Source: JAUYQR01 sp031415015 (GTDB taxonomy: Bacteria; Pseudomonadota; Alphaproteobacteria; Rhodobacterales; Rhodobacteraceae). From it: a stretch of DNA of 64,000 bases. The first letter of the stretch is position 1, and the number at the start of each line of letters is the position of its first letter. The notes under the pieces are model-generated. The model was given only the letters and a program-made list of their open reading frames with translations, was not told the DNA's origin and did not search any database. The stretch covers positions 37,992 through 101,991 of the forward strand of contig JANOQT010000136.1 in the NCBI GenBank assembly GCA_031415015.1. The letters are read 5' to 3'. Made by a program: the position numbers and the translations under genes. This document shows positions 26,921 through 35,177 of the stretch, piece by piece.

Positions 26921-27391
26921 TCAGCCCTCGACCGCAAATGTCGGCGCGTAGTCCACCGGAAAGTTCACCGATCGCGCGATGAAGCAGACCTCGTGAATGC
27001 GGTGATGGATCGCCTCGGCCTTGGCAAGGTCGGCCCCGGCCTTAACCACCGCATGCGGCCGCAAAGTCGCCTTCACAAACCGCCCCGCACCACCCCGCCC
27101 GACCTCGCCCACACCGACGGGCGCATCGGAATACGATGTCACCACAATCCCCGCCTCACTGGCATAATGCAGATACCAAAGCATGTGACAGGCCGAGAGC
27201 GCCGACAGCAGCAAATCCTCCGGGTTCATCTTCGCGGGGTCCCCCCCCAAAAGCGGATCGTTCGAGCAATGCACCGGGGCCTTCCCCGGCACCGCAATAT
27301 CCCAGGTCCGGTCATAAGCCTTGTAATGCGCCGTCCCCTCGCCCCGGTTGCCGGTCCAGAGAATGCGGGTGGTGTAGTCGTGGTTGGGCAT
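26921..27391 (-). CDS. OsmC/Ohr family protein
   Basis: 156 residues from the ATG at 27391 after AGGAGAA; the frame extends to 27499 without support. OsmC-fold thiol peroxidases reduce organic hydroperoxides using two cysteines. Candidates here are the cysteine in LLSALSACHMLWYLH (about residue 68) and the one in HEVCFIARSVNFPV near 138. NDPLLGGDPAKMNPEDLL is the conserved lead-in. It diverges from the Rieske-like gene with about 145 bases between starts, so the two may share a regulatory region. Confidence 0.88.
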   Translation of the reverse strand: MPNHDYTTRILWTGNRGEGTAHYKAYDRTWDIAVPGKAPVHCSNDPLLGGDPAKMNPEDLLLSALSACHMLWYLHYASEAGIVVTSYSDAPVGVGEVGRGGAGRFVKATLRPHAVVKAGADLAKAEAIHHRIHEVCFIARSVNFPVDYAPTFAVEG

Positions 27392-27535
27392 GGGGTTCTC
27401 CTGTGCGCAAACTCGGCACGAAGCCTGCCCCTGTTTGCTCGGGACGGCAAGCTGCGCCCATGCTTGCTGCGAATTCTCCAGTTCCCACAGGATACGCACC
27501 GAGCTACACTGGCTTCGAAAAATCGGAGGTCAATC

Positions 27536-28159
27536 TTGTTCGACCGCACCCACTCTGACGACCCAATTCCGCGCCGCAGTTTCCTCGCTGTGGCCTCAAT
27601 CGGAGCAGGCGCAGTCGCCGCTGGAGCTGCAGGGTGGGGACTTCTGGGCACCCTGTCGCCCTCAGCCGAAGTTCTTGCCCATGGCGGTGATCTTGAGATC
27701 AAGCTTTCGGATATTCCCGAAGGAACCGAACTCCGGTTGAAAGCCTACGGCTGGCCGATCTTTGTTCGGCACAGAAAACCTGAAGAAATCGCTGCCGCAG
27801 AAAAGACCGGCCCGGATCAATACCCGTTCGACGAAACACTAGACATATATGGCAGAGAACTTGGGTCTGCCGATGATCGTATCCGGCGCGCCACCCCGGA
27901 CGGCAGGTTCATTGCCGTTGTTGGGCGCATCCAGGAGTTCGACTGTGTTCCGCTCGAAGACGCGAACGGCGACTTCAATGGTTGGTTCGAACCATGTCGC
28001 GGCAATCACTACGACACCTCGGGCAGGTTTCGCAAAGGCGCGGCTCACGAAAACCTGCGTCTGCCCGTTTTTGAACTCGCAGATGCCGACACCCTTCGTC
28101 TGATCATGAATCCGAACTATGTCAAGAAAACGGGCCTAGACGACCTCTTGTACCGCTGA
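27536..28159 (+). CDS. Rieske-type protein lacking all four [2Fe-2S] ligands
   Basis: Paralogue of the cytochrome bc1 Rieske subunit (207 residues, TTG start at 27536 after GGAGG). N-terminal RRSFLAVASIGAGAVAAG is a Tat/anchor segment as in real Rieske subunits, so the domain should face the periplasm. Box I reads IQEFDCVP where the family has CTHLGCVP, and box II reads EPCRGNHYD where it has CPCHGSHYD. Ligands are thus replaced by I132, E134, E152 and R155, while the disulfide cysteines C137 and C154 remain. It cannot bind a Rieske cluster in the known way. An unusual C-terminal tail ends KKTGLDDLLYR. Confidence 0.88.
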   Translation: MFDRTHSDDPIPRRSFLAVASIGAGAVAAGAAGWGLLGTLSPSAEVLAHGGDLEIKLSDIPEGTELRLKAYGWPIFVRHRKPEEIAAAEKTGPDQYPFDETLDIYGRELGSADDRIRRATPDGRFIAVVGRIQEFDCVPLEDANGDFNGWFEPCRGNHYDTSGRFRKGAAHENLRLPVFELADADTLRLIMNPNYVKKTGLDDLLYR

Positions 28160-28167
28160 CCCCCCTC

Positions 28168-28962
28168 TCACCTCCCCTTCCAAACCGGCTCCCGCTTCTC
28201 TGCAAACGCCTTCGCGCCCTCCAGCTGGTCCTCGCTGGAGTAAAGCCGGTCCACCGTCGGCATCTGCCGCTTGGTGATCCGGTTGAGCGCGTCCTGAAAG
28301 CGCATGTTTTCCGCCTCACGCACCACTTCCTTGATCGCGGCGTAGACCAGCGGGGGGCCGCTTTCCAGCAGACGGGCAAGGTCCCAGGCCTTGCCCAGCA
28401 AATCCTCCGGCGCGCAGACCTCCTTGACGATCCCCCAGCGCAGCGCTTCTTCGGCGTCGAACCAGCGGCCGGTCAGCAGCAGGTCCATCGCCACATGATA
28501 TGGGATGCGTTTCGGCAGCTTGATGGAGGCCGCATCGGCCACGGTGCCCGACCGGATTTCCGGCAGCGCGAAGGTCGCGTTGGTCGAACACAGGATCAGG
28601 TCCGCGCTCAGCGCAAACTCCAACCCCCCGCCGCAACAGATGCCCTGCACGGCAGCGATCACCGGCTTGTTGAGGTTCGGCAGCTCCTGCAGGCCTGCAA
28701 ACCCGCCCACCCCATAGTCGCTGTCCACCGCATCGCCCTCGGCGGCGGCTTTCAGGTCCCAGCCGGGGCAGAAGAACTTCTCCCCCGCCGCGCGGATGAT
28801 GCAGACCCGAAGCGAGTCGTCATCCCGGAAATCGCGGAACACCAACCCCATCACCCGGCTGGTCTTGAGGCTGATCGCGTTGGCCTTGGGCGCGTCCAGA
28901 GTGACCTCCAGAATGGCCCCCTCACGCCGGGTCTTGATCGGCCCCTCGGTCCGCATCTCCAT
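28168..28962 (-). CDS. caiD: Enoyl-CoA hydratase family, CaiD-like (carnitinyl-CoA dehydratase)
   Basis: 264-residue crotonase-fold enzyme that would interconvert crotonobetainyl-CoA and carnitinyl-CoA. The oxyanion-hole segments are GEKFFCPGWDLKAAAEGD and IAAVQGICCGGGLEFALSAD; the acidic residue in LPEIRSGTVADAASIKLPKR is where CaiD and related hydratases have a catalytic Glu. Its ATG lies one base after the stop of the acyl-CoA synthetase gene, with AGGAGGG inside that gene, so translation is coupled. Assignment to carnitine rests on similarity plus the carnitine cluster upstream; other acyl-CoAs are possible. Confidence 0.82.
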   Translation of the reverse strand: MEMRTEGPIKTRREGAILEVTLDAPKANAISLKTSRVMGLVFRDFRDDDSLRVCIIRAAGEKFFCPGWDLKAAAEGDAVDSDYGVGGFAGLQELPNLNKPVIAAVQGICCGGGLEFALSADLILCSTNATFALPEIRSGTVADAASIKLPKRIPYHVAMDLLLTGRWFDAEEALRWGIVKEVCAPEDLLGKAWDLARLLESGPPLVYAAIKEVVREAENMRFQDALNRITKRQMPTVDRLYSSEDQLEGAKAFAEKREPVWKGR

Positions 28963-28963
28963 C

Positions 28964-30940
28964 TCACGCCCTCCTGATCAACGCATCGACCGCAACCGCC
29001 CCCGAAGGGCGCACCATGATCGGGTTCAGTTCTATTTCTTCCAGTGTCGCATCGGCCGCCATCATCGCCCCGATCCGCACCGCCATCTTGGCCACCGCCA
29101 TCACATCCGCAGGCGGGCGCCCCCGATAGCCGTCCAGCAACGGCCACAGCCGCAACCGCCGCAAACCGCCCAAAACCTCCGCCTCCGTCACCGGCCAGAT
29201 CAGCGTTACAGTATCGGCCAATACCTCTGCCGTCACCCCGCCCATGCCGATGGTCAGGCTGATCCCGTAAACCGGGTCGCGCCGAAGCCCCAGCAGCACC
29301 TCTGCAACCGCCCCGGTGACCATCTCTTCCACCAGATATCCGGTCGCTCCGGGCATTTCCGCCTGACCCGCCAGCGACGAAAGACCCAAACGCACCGCAC
29401 CCGCCTCGGTCTTGTGGGCAAACCCAAGGCCCTTCAGCACGTAAGGCGCGCTCAGGTCCGCGATGTTCAACGCCGCCAACGAGGCTGCGGAATGACCCTT
29501 CGGCACGGCCACGCCCGATGCATGCAGCTTCTCCTTGGCCTCAGCTTCATCAAGCAAAGCACCCGCGACCGCCATCGGTGCCACAGGCCGCCAGCCGGGG
29601 GAGCCTGCCGGGGTCTGCGCCGCCTTGATCGCCGCCAGCGCCGTCTCCAGCCCCATCAGCGTGACCACACCCTTATCCATCAGCCGGATCGCGTGGGCCT
29701 CATCGAAACTCTCCGGCATCGAGGCAATCGGAAAAGCCGGAACCCCCGTCGCGTCCTGCGCCGCCACGATGGCATCAAGCGCGGGCTGGTAACCCGACGG
29801 ATCGCAACGGTCACTCCTCGGCGGGTCAATGATGAACATCCCCGCATCGTAGCCGCCGAGCATGGTCGTAAACACATACGTCGTGCGCAGCCCGTCGCCC
29901 CAGATGAAGGTGTGATAATCCAAAGGGTTGGCAATGGTAACAATCGGCCCCAGAACCTCTCCCAACCGCGAGTGGGTGGCCGTATCAGGGGGCGGAAAAT
30001 CGATCCCGAAGGGTGCCGCCAGATCCGCCACCAGTCCCGCCTCGCCCCCCGAACAAGACAGCGAACATAGCCGGGTGCCAAGCGTGCCATGCACATGGAA
30101 GATCTTCAGCGTCTCAACAAGTTCCGATGGCGTCGCCACCTCAGCCACCCCGATCTGCCGCAGAAAGGCGGATGACGCCGCTCCGCCCCCGGCCAGAGAT
30201 GCGGTATGCGACGCCGCCGCCGTGCGCGACAGCTCCGTCTTGCCCGACTTGATGCAGACGATCCCCTTGCCCAACCCCCGCGCCGCCTCGGCCAAGGCGG
30301 CAAAGCCCGCCGCGTCGTCGATCCCCTCGACATACATGCCGATGGCGGTCACCCTTGGATCGTCCAGCAAAGCCGCCGCCAGTTCCGCCAGCCCCACCAC
30401 GGCGGCGTTCCCCAGACAGGCTACATAAGCCACCGGCAGGGCCCGCCTCTGCATCGTCATGTTGATCACGATGTTCGACGACTGGCTCAGCAGCGCCACC
30501 CCCCGCTCCACCCGTTTTCCCCCATGCTGATCGGGCCATAGCAGCGCCCCATCGAGATAATTGATCACGCCGTAACAGTTCGGCCCGAGGATCGGCATGT
30601 CGCCCGCCGCTGCCACCAACCGCGCCTGCAACTCCGGCTCCCCGGCCTCGGTCCAGCCGGAGGCAAAGCAGATCGCCCCGCCCGCCCCCATCGCCGACAG
30701 GTCCGCCACCACATCGACCGTCGCGAACCGGTTCACCCCGATGAAGGTCGCATCCGGAGGCTCCGGCAGATCGGCAAGCGTCGGATAGGTTTTCAACCCG
30801 CCGATCTCTCCCTTCGTCGGATGCACCGGCCAGACTGGCCCGGCGAACCCCATCTTGTCGCACTGCTCGATGACATTGGCCGCCCAGCCTGCGCCAAGAA
30901 CGGCAATGGATTTCGGGCGGAGGAGACGGTTCAGGCGCAT
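28964..30940 (-). CDS. NDP-forming acyl-CoA synthetase family protein (acetate-CoA ligase-like)
   Basis: 658 residues from the ATG at 30940 (MRLNRLLRPKSIAVLGAG). Single-chain ADP-forming type: CoA-binding Rossmann domain (1-130), two succinyl-CoA ligase-like domains (about 140-440), then an ATP-grasp part (about 470-655) with LKGLGFAHKTEAGAVRLGL and a C-terminal EEIELNPIMVRP. Expected to make an acyl-CoA from acid, CoA and ATP. Next to CaiD- and CaiA-like genes it may activate gamma-butyrobetaine, crotonobetaine or carnitine, the job done by AMP-forming CaiC in E. coli. That role is inference. Confidence 0.85.
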   Translation of the reverse strand: MRLNRLLRPKSIAVLGAGWAANVIEQCDKMGFAGPVWPVHPTKGEIGGLKTYPTLADLPEPPDATFIGVNRFATVDVVADLSAMGAGGAICFASGWTEAGEPELQARLVAAAGDMPILGPNCYGVINYLDGALLWPDQHGGKRVERGVALLSQSSNIVINMTMQRRALPVAYVACLGNAAVVGLAELAAALLDDPRVTAIGMYVEGIDDAAGFAALAEAARGLGKGIVCIKSGKTELSRTAAASHTASLAGGGAASSAFLRQIGVAEVATPSELVETLKIFHVHGTLGTRLCSLSCSGGEAGLVADLAAPFGIDFPPPDTATHSRLGEVLGPIVTIANPLDYHTFIWGDGLRTTYVFTTMLGGYDAGMFIIDPPRSDRCDPSGYQPALDAIVAAQDATGVPAFPIASMPESFDEAHAIRLMDKGVVTLMGLETALAAIKAAQTPAGSPGWRPVAPMAVAGALLDEAEAKEKLHASGVAVPKGHSAASLAALNIADLSAPYVLKGLGFAHKTEAGAVRLGLSSLAGQAEMPGATGYLVEEMVTGAVAEVLLGLRRDPVYGISLTIGMGGVTAEVLADTVTLIWPVTEAEVLGGLRRLRLWPLLDGYRGRPPADVMAVAKMAVRIGAMMAADATLEEIELNPIMVRPSGAVAVDALIRRA

Positions 30941-30970
30941 GCTGTGCGGCCTTCGGCCCAGCGGCAACCG

Positions 30971-31022
30971 CCGGGGGCTGTCTGCCCCCGGACCCCCGAG
31001 GATATTTTCAAACAGAAAAAGG
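30971..31022 (+). repeat. Intergenic hairpin-plus-tail module, copy a
   Basis: Hairpin CCGGGGGC-TGTCT-GCCCCCGG, then ACCCCCGAGGATATTTTC and AACAGAAAAAGG. Inverse to copy b at 31148-31202, forming a facing pair in the gap between the acyl-CoA dehydrogenase and the acyl-CoA synthetase. Confidence 0.6.
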
Positions 31023-31147
31023 CGTTCAGGCGCAGATCTACACCTTGCCCCGGCAACCGGAGCAAGGTGCCTTTTCCCGTTGCGGTCATCGGCGTCCCCG
31101 CCTGTACCGCAGGGTCAAAATGGGAGAACAAGATTAAAACTCCGTTA

Positions 31148-31202
31148 CCTTTTTCTGTTCACAAGTATCCCACGGGGGGTGCGGGGGGTGTGAAACCCCC
31201 CG
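31148..31202 (-). repeat. Intergenic hairpin-plus-tail module, copy b (terminator-like)
   Basis: On the minus strand, hairpin GGGGGGTTTCACACCCCCC followed by a GGGATACTTGT segment and GAACAGAAAAAGG. It starts 11 bases after the acyl-CoA dehydrogenase stop and probably marks the 3' end of that transcript. Confidence 0.6.
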
Positions 31203-31213
31203 CTTCGCTGAGA

Positions 31214-32377
31214 TCAGCCACCCACCGCCCTCAGCAGTTCTCGACTGATGATGTGCCGCTGGATCTCAGACGTCCCCTCCCAGATCCGTTCCACCCGGGC
31301 ATCGCGCCAGATGCGTTCAAGCGGCAATTCGTCCATCAACCCCATCCCGCCGTGGATCTGGATCGCCTCATCCGCCACCATCGCCAACACTTCGGTCGCC
31401 TTCAGCTTGGCCATCGCCATGTCGGCCTCGGTCACGGTCCCCTGATCATACTTCCACGCCGCTTCACGAGTCAGCAGTTCCGCCGCTTTCAACTCCATCG
31501 CCATATCGGCCAGCTTAAAGCTGACCCCCTGAAACTTGCCGATCGCCTGGCCGAACTGCTTGCGCTCGGCGGCATAGCTGATCGCAAGGCTCAGCGCCCG
31601 CTCAGCCCGCCCCAGACAGGTCGAGGCCACTTGCAAACGTGTTGCTCCCAACCAGGAGTTTGCGACCTCGAACCCCTTGTGGACCTCGCCCAGCACATTT
31701 GCCGCCGGCACCCGGCAGTCGTCAAACTCCAGCACCGCATTGGTGTAGCCCCGATGCGACACGTTGCGGTACCCGTCACGCACCGTGAATCCCGGCGTGA
31801 CTTTGTCGACAAAGAACGCTGTGATCAGCTTCTTCGGGCCGCGCGGGGTCTGCTCCTCTCCGGAGGCCATGAAGACGATGGCAAACCCGGCAAGATCGGC
31901 ATGGCTGATGAAATGCTTCGTCCCGTTCAGCACCCAATCGTCGCCGTCCTGCCGGGCGCTCGCTTTCATTCCCCGCAGATCCGACCCCGCGCCTGGTTCG
32001 GTCATCGCCAGACAGTCCCAGGTCTCGCCGCGAATGCAGGGCATCAGATACCGCTCGCGCTGTTCGGCATTCCCAGCCAACAGGATGTTCGAGGGCCGCG
32101 CCACGCAGGTCCAGTGCAGCGCATAGTTCGCCCGGCCAAGCTCCTTTTCGTACAAAAGCCACGACAGCGTATCGAGCCCCGCCCCGCCCAGCTCCACCGG
32201 CATGTTAGCCGCATAAAGCCCCGCCGCCATAGCCTTTTTCTGCACCTCGCGGATGATCTCTAGCGGCAGCACGCCCGTGCGTTCGACCTCCGCCTCGTGC
32301 GGATACAACTCTGCCTCGACAAAGGCGCGGGTCGTCTCGACGATCATCGACTGTTCTTCGGACAGCCCGAAATCCAT
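31214..32377 (-). CDS. Acyl-CoA dehydrogenase, CaiA-like
   Basis: 387 residues from the ATG at 32377. FAD flavoprotein introducing or reducing the alpha-beta double bond of an acyl-CoA. Signatures: CLAMTEPGAGSDLRGMKASA (FAD/substrate loop), FISHADLAGFAIVFMASG, and QIHGGMGLMDELPLERIWRD near the C-terminus, with the GTSEIQRHIISREL end. By context it would act between gamma-butyrobetainyl-CoA and crotonobetainyl-CoA. Start and upstream stop overlap as TGATG, and AGGAGAGG precedes the ATG, so it is translated with the carnitine dehydrogenase. Confidence 0.88.
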   Translation of the reverse strand: MDFGLSEEQSMIVETTRAFVEAELYPHEAEVERTGVLPLEIIREVQKKAMAAGLYAANMPVELGGAGLDTLSWLLYEKELGRANYALHWTCVARPSNILLAGNAEQRERYLMPCIRGETWDCLAMTEPGAGSDLRGMKASARQDGDDWVLNGTKHFISHADLAGFAIVFMASGEEQTPRGPKKLITAFFVDKVTPGFTVRDGYRNVSHRGYTNAVLEFDDCRVPAANVLGEVHKGFEVANSWLGATRLQVASTCLGRAERALSLAISYAAERKQFGQAIGKFQGVSFKLADMAMELKAAELLTREAAWKYDQGTVTEADMAMAKLKATEVLAMVADEAIQIHGGMGLMDELPLERIWRDARVERIWEGTSEIQRHIISRELLRAVGG

Positions 32378-33837
32378 CACGCGCCTCTCCTTTGCCCGAC
32401 GAACCGCCCCAACCCCTCAGGTCGCGCCAACGCCGCATGCGCCGCCGCAATCGGCCTCAGCCGGGCCAGCACCTCGGGCGCCGCCGCACAGGTCTTGCCC
32501 GCCGCCATGTCGACATGCAGGCACATCTGCTCGATGGTCGCCACAACCTCATCGCCGCGCTTCAGCGTGATGAAATGATGCAGCCGCTTTTCATCTGCCG
32601 CGATCACCTGCAACGAGCCTGCCAGCCGGTCGCCCAGCTTGGCCTCGCCCAGATGGCACACCAGACTTTCCGCCGTGTAATAGGAATGCCCGCCCGCGAC
32701 ATAGTCCATGTCCGCCCCGATCAGCCGCAGAAATGCATCCGCCACTTCCGACGCACAGAACAGATAGCGGCTTTCCGTCATATGCCCGTTGTAGTCGATC
32801 CACGAGGGCAGCACCTGCAGCTCCGCCATCTGCAGCGGCGCGCCCGTCACCTCGCCCGCATGGAACGCCGCCGCGCGCCGGGCATCATGCTCGCGCAGCA
32901 CGCGGCCCGCGCCGACGTTGCGGTCTTTCAGCGACCGCAGGATGCCCACAAGGTTCTGGTCGCGCAGCCGTTCCAGATCGCGGATCGGCATGTGCCCAGA
33001 CTGCGCATCGGATTGCCCCGCCACCAGATCGACCAACGCGTCATTGAACTCCGGCACATCGGTCAGCTTGGTCCAGGGCCATTTCAGGCACGGCCCGAAC
33101 TGCGCCATGAAATGCCGCATCCCGGCCTCACCGCCGGCAATCCGGTAATTCTCGAACAACCCCATCTGTGCCCAGCGCAAGCCAAAGCTCATCCGGATCG
33201 CGTCGTCGATCTCTTCGGTGGTGGCGACACCGTCCTTCAGCATCCACAGCGCCTCGCGCCAGACCGCCTCAAGGAACCGGCTGCCGATGAAGGCGTCGAT
33301 CTCCTTGCGCATCACCAAGGGGAACATACCGATGTCTTTGACAAGTTCTACCGTGCGCTGAACGATCTCCGGCGTGTTGGCGCGCGATGCCGAGATTTCG
33401 CACAAAGGCAGCAGATAGACCGGCGTAAAGGGGTGCGCCACGATGATGTTCTGCGGTGCAACAGCCCCCTTTTGCAAATCGACGGCCTTGAAGCCGCTGG
33501 TGGACGACCCGATCAGGATATCCGGATTGGCCTGCTGCATCTGGGCATAGACCCGGTGCTTCAGGTCCAGCCGTTCGGACACGCTTTCCTGCACGTATTC
33601 CGCCCCCTCCAGCGCCTCAGCCATGGTGGCCGCAAAGGTCACGCGGCCCTCGGGCGGCATCGGCACGTCCGACAGGGCGGGCACCGCAAGCCGGGCATTG
33701 GCCAGCATGATCGCCACATTCTTCTCCGCCGCCGGGCCGGGGTCAAAGACCGCCACGTCCCAGCCGTTCAGCACGAACCGCGCCGCCCAGCCCCCGCCGA
33801 TGACACCCCCGCCGATGATGGCTGCCTTTCTGGTCAT
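32377..33837 (-). CDS. lcdH: L-carnitine dehydrogenase fused to a hotdog thioesterase
   Basis: 486 residues from the ATG at 33837 after GGAGG. The N-terminal 310 residues are a 3-hydroxyacyl-CoA dehydrogenase-type Rossmann enzyme (GGGVIGGGWAARF at 9-21, GSSTSGFKAVDL, VAHPFTPVYLLPLCE) as in carnitine 3-dehydrogenase, which makes 3-dehydrocarnitine with NAD. From about residue 340 a 4HBT thioesterase follows (LPSWIDYNGHMTESRY, W346), expected to release glycine betaine from betainyl-CoA. In Pseudomonas these are separate genes (cdhA, cdhB). The start overlaps the preceding stop as ATGA. Confidence 0.9.
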   Translation of the reverse strand: MTRKAAIIGGGVIGGGWAARFVLNGWDVAVFDPGPAAEKNVAIMLANARLAVPALSDVPMPPEGRVTFAATMAEALEGAEYVQESVSERLDLKHRVYAQMQQANPDILIGSSTSGFKAVDLQKGAVAPQNIIVAHPFTPVYLLPLCEISASRANTPEIVQRTVELVKDIGMFPLVMRKEIDAFIGSRFLEAVWREALWMLKDGVATTEEIDDAIRMSFGLRWAQMGLFENYRIAGGEAGMRHFMAQFGPCLKWPWTKLTDVPEFNDALVDLVAGQSDAQSGHMPIRDLERLRDQNLVGILRSLKDRNVGAGRVLREHDARRAAAFHAGEVTGAPLQMAELQVLPSWIDYNGHMTESRYLFCASEVADAFLRLIGADMDYVAGGHSYYTAESLVCHLGEAKLGDRLAGSLQVIAADEKRLHHFITLKRGDEVVATIEQMCLHVDMAAGKTCAAAPEVLARLRPIAAAHAALARPEGLGRFVGQRRGA

Positions 33838-34199
33838 TGCGATCCTCCGTAGACTACAAGTGCGTTCAAAACGGCAAAGACTCCGACAAAGGTCATGCAA
33901 CCTAAGCGCACGGGAGATGTTACTCGCCTGAACAATTGGCCAATCAGAGCACCGGCAACACATACGATTCCTACGATCACTGCGACGACAGCAGCCTGAA
34001 AACGTAGATGAACGCGATCAAAGGCGGCCTTCGAAGCAAGTTCCTCTTCAGACGCGCCCATCAAAATGAAGCCCAATCCAATCACCGCGATCAGGACGGA
34101 TCCGAGAACGATTTTCCAACTCGGCGTCATCGCCTGTCGGTAGGCCGCTAAGCCAGATGGAGCGGAAACCAAGGCGGCCCAAAGCCAGAGCATCTTCAT
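33834..34199 (-). CDS. Unknown small membrane protein coupled within the carnitine operon
   Basis: 121 residues starting MKMLWLWAALVSAPSG. Predicted membrane spans: 1-20 (signal or anchor), WKIVLGSVLIAVIGLGFILM (about 30-50), AAVVAVIVGIVCVAGALIGQ (about 72-92) and MTFVGVFAVLNALVVYGG at the C-terminus. Both ends overlap neighbours as ATGA: its start with the BKACE stop (34196-34199) and its stop with the dehydrogenase start (33834-33837). The sequence is AT-richer than the operon. No family recognised; it could assist transport or be an insertion preserved by coupling. Confidence 0.75.
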   Translation of the reverse strand: MKMLWLWAALVSAPSGLAAYRQAMTPSWKIVLGSVLIAVIGLGFILMGASEEELASKAAFDRVHLRFQAAVVAVIVGIVCVAGALIGQLFRRVTSPVRLGCMTFVGVFAVLNALVVYGGSQ

Positions 34200-35107
34200 T
34201 TCCCCACCACCCCCCGCTTCACCAAGCCCAACCGCGCCCGCACTTCTGCCGGGGTGATCACCCGCGCGCCCATGCTCTCCACGATGGTACAAGCCCGCTC
34301 CACCAGCTGCGCGTTGGTCGCCAGCACGCCCTTGTCCAGCCACAGGTTATCCTCCAGCCCCACCCGCACATTCCCCCCGCCCAGCACCGCCGCCGCCACG
34401 TACCCCATCTGGTTGCGCCCTAGTCCGAAGGCCGACCACACCCACCCCGCAGGCACGTTGTTCACCATCGCCAGATAGGTGTTCAGGTCATCCGGCGCGC
34501 CCCATGGCACGCCCATGCACAGCTGCACCAGCACCGGCTCGGGGATCACGCCCTCGCGGACGAGCTCCTTGGCCAGCCACAGATGCCCGGTGTCAAACGC
34601 CTCGATCTCGATCCGCACCCCCGCCGCCGTCATCCGCTTGGCCATATCCCGCAACATGCCCGGCGTGTTGACCATCACATAATCGGCCTCGTTGAAGTTC
34701 ATCGTCCCGCAATCCAGCGTGCAGATCTCCGGCCGGCACTCCACCAAATGCGCGACCCGCTCCTCCGCGCCCGCTATGTCGGAGCGACCAGAGGCCACCA
34801 TCGCCTCGGTCCCCTCGAAATAGATGTCGCCGCCCATCCCCGCTGTCAGGTTCAACACCACATCGGTATCGCTGTCCCGGATCCGCTCGGTCACCTCGCG
34901 GTAATACTCCAGCTTCCGCGAGGGTTTCCCTGTCTCCGGATCCCGCACATGGCAATGCACCACCGCCGCCCCCGCCTTGGCCGCCGCAATCGCACTGTCC
35001 GCAATCTCGCGCGGTGACCGAGGTACATGCGGCGAGCGGTCCTGCGTGCCACCCGCCCCCGTCACGGCACAGGTGATGAAAACCTCGCGGTTCATGGTCA
35101 GCGGCAT
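34196..35107 (-). CDS. Beta-keto acid cleavage enzyme (BKACE/DUF849), probable 3-dehydrocarnitine cleavage
   Basis: 303 residues, ATG at 35107 after GAGGAGG. TIM-barrel zinc enzyme that condenses a beta-keto acid with acetyl-CoA to give acetoacetate and a new acyl-CoA. Zinc ligands H51 and H53 lie in AAVVHCHVRDPETGKP; LNLTAGMGGD and NFNEADYVMVNTPGML are family segments. With carnitine dehydrogenase and a betainyl-CoA thioesterase in the same operon, the substrate is most likely 3-dehydrocarnitine, giving betainyl-CoA as CdhC does in Pseudomonas. First gene of the operon, divergent from the GlxA-type regulator. Confidence 0.9.
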   Translation of the reverse strand: MPLTMNREVFITCAVTGAGGTQDRSPHVPRSPREIADSAIAAAKAGAAVVHCHVRDPETGKPSRKLEYYREVTERIRDSDTDVVLNLTAGMGGDIYFEGTEAMVASGRSDIAGAEERVAHLVECRPEICTLDCGTMNFNEADYVMVNTPGMLRDMAKRMTAAGVRIEIEAFDTGHLWLAKELVREGVIPEPVLVQLCMGVPWGAPDDLNTYLAMVNNVPAGWVWSAFGLGRNQMGYVAAAVLGGGNVRVGLEDNLWLDKGVLATNAQLVERACTIVESMGARVITPAEVRARLGLVKRGVVGK

Positions 35108-35177
35108 GGCATCCTCCTCAGCTCAACCCCACCATAACCCGCTTGCCAACCCGCGCTTCGCATTTTACGAAATCCTC

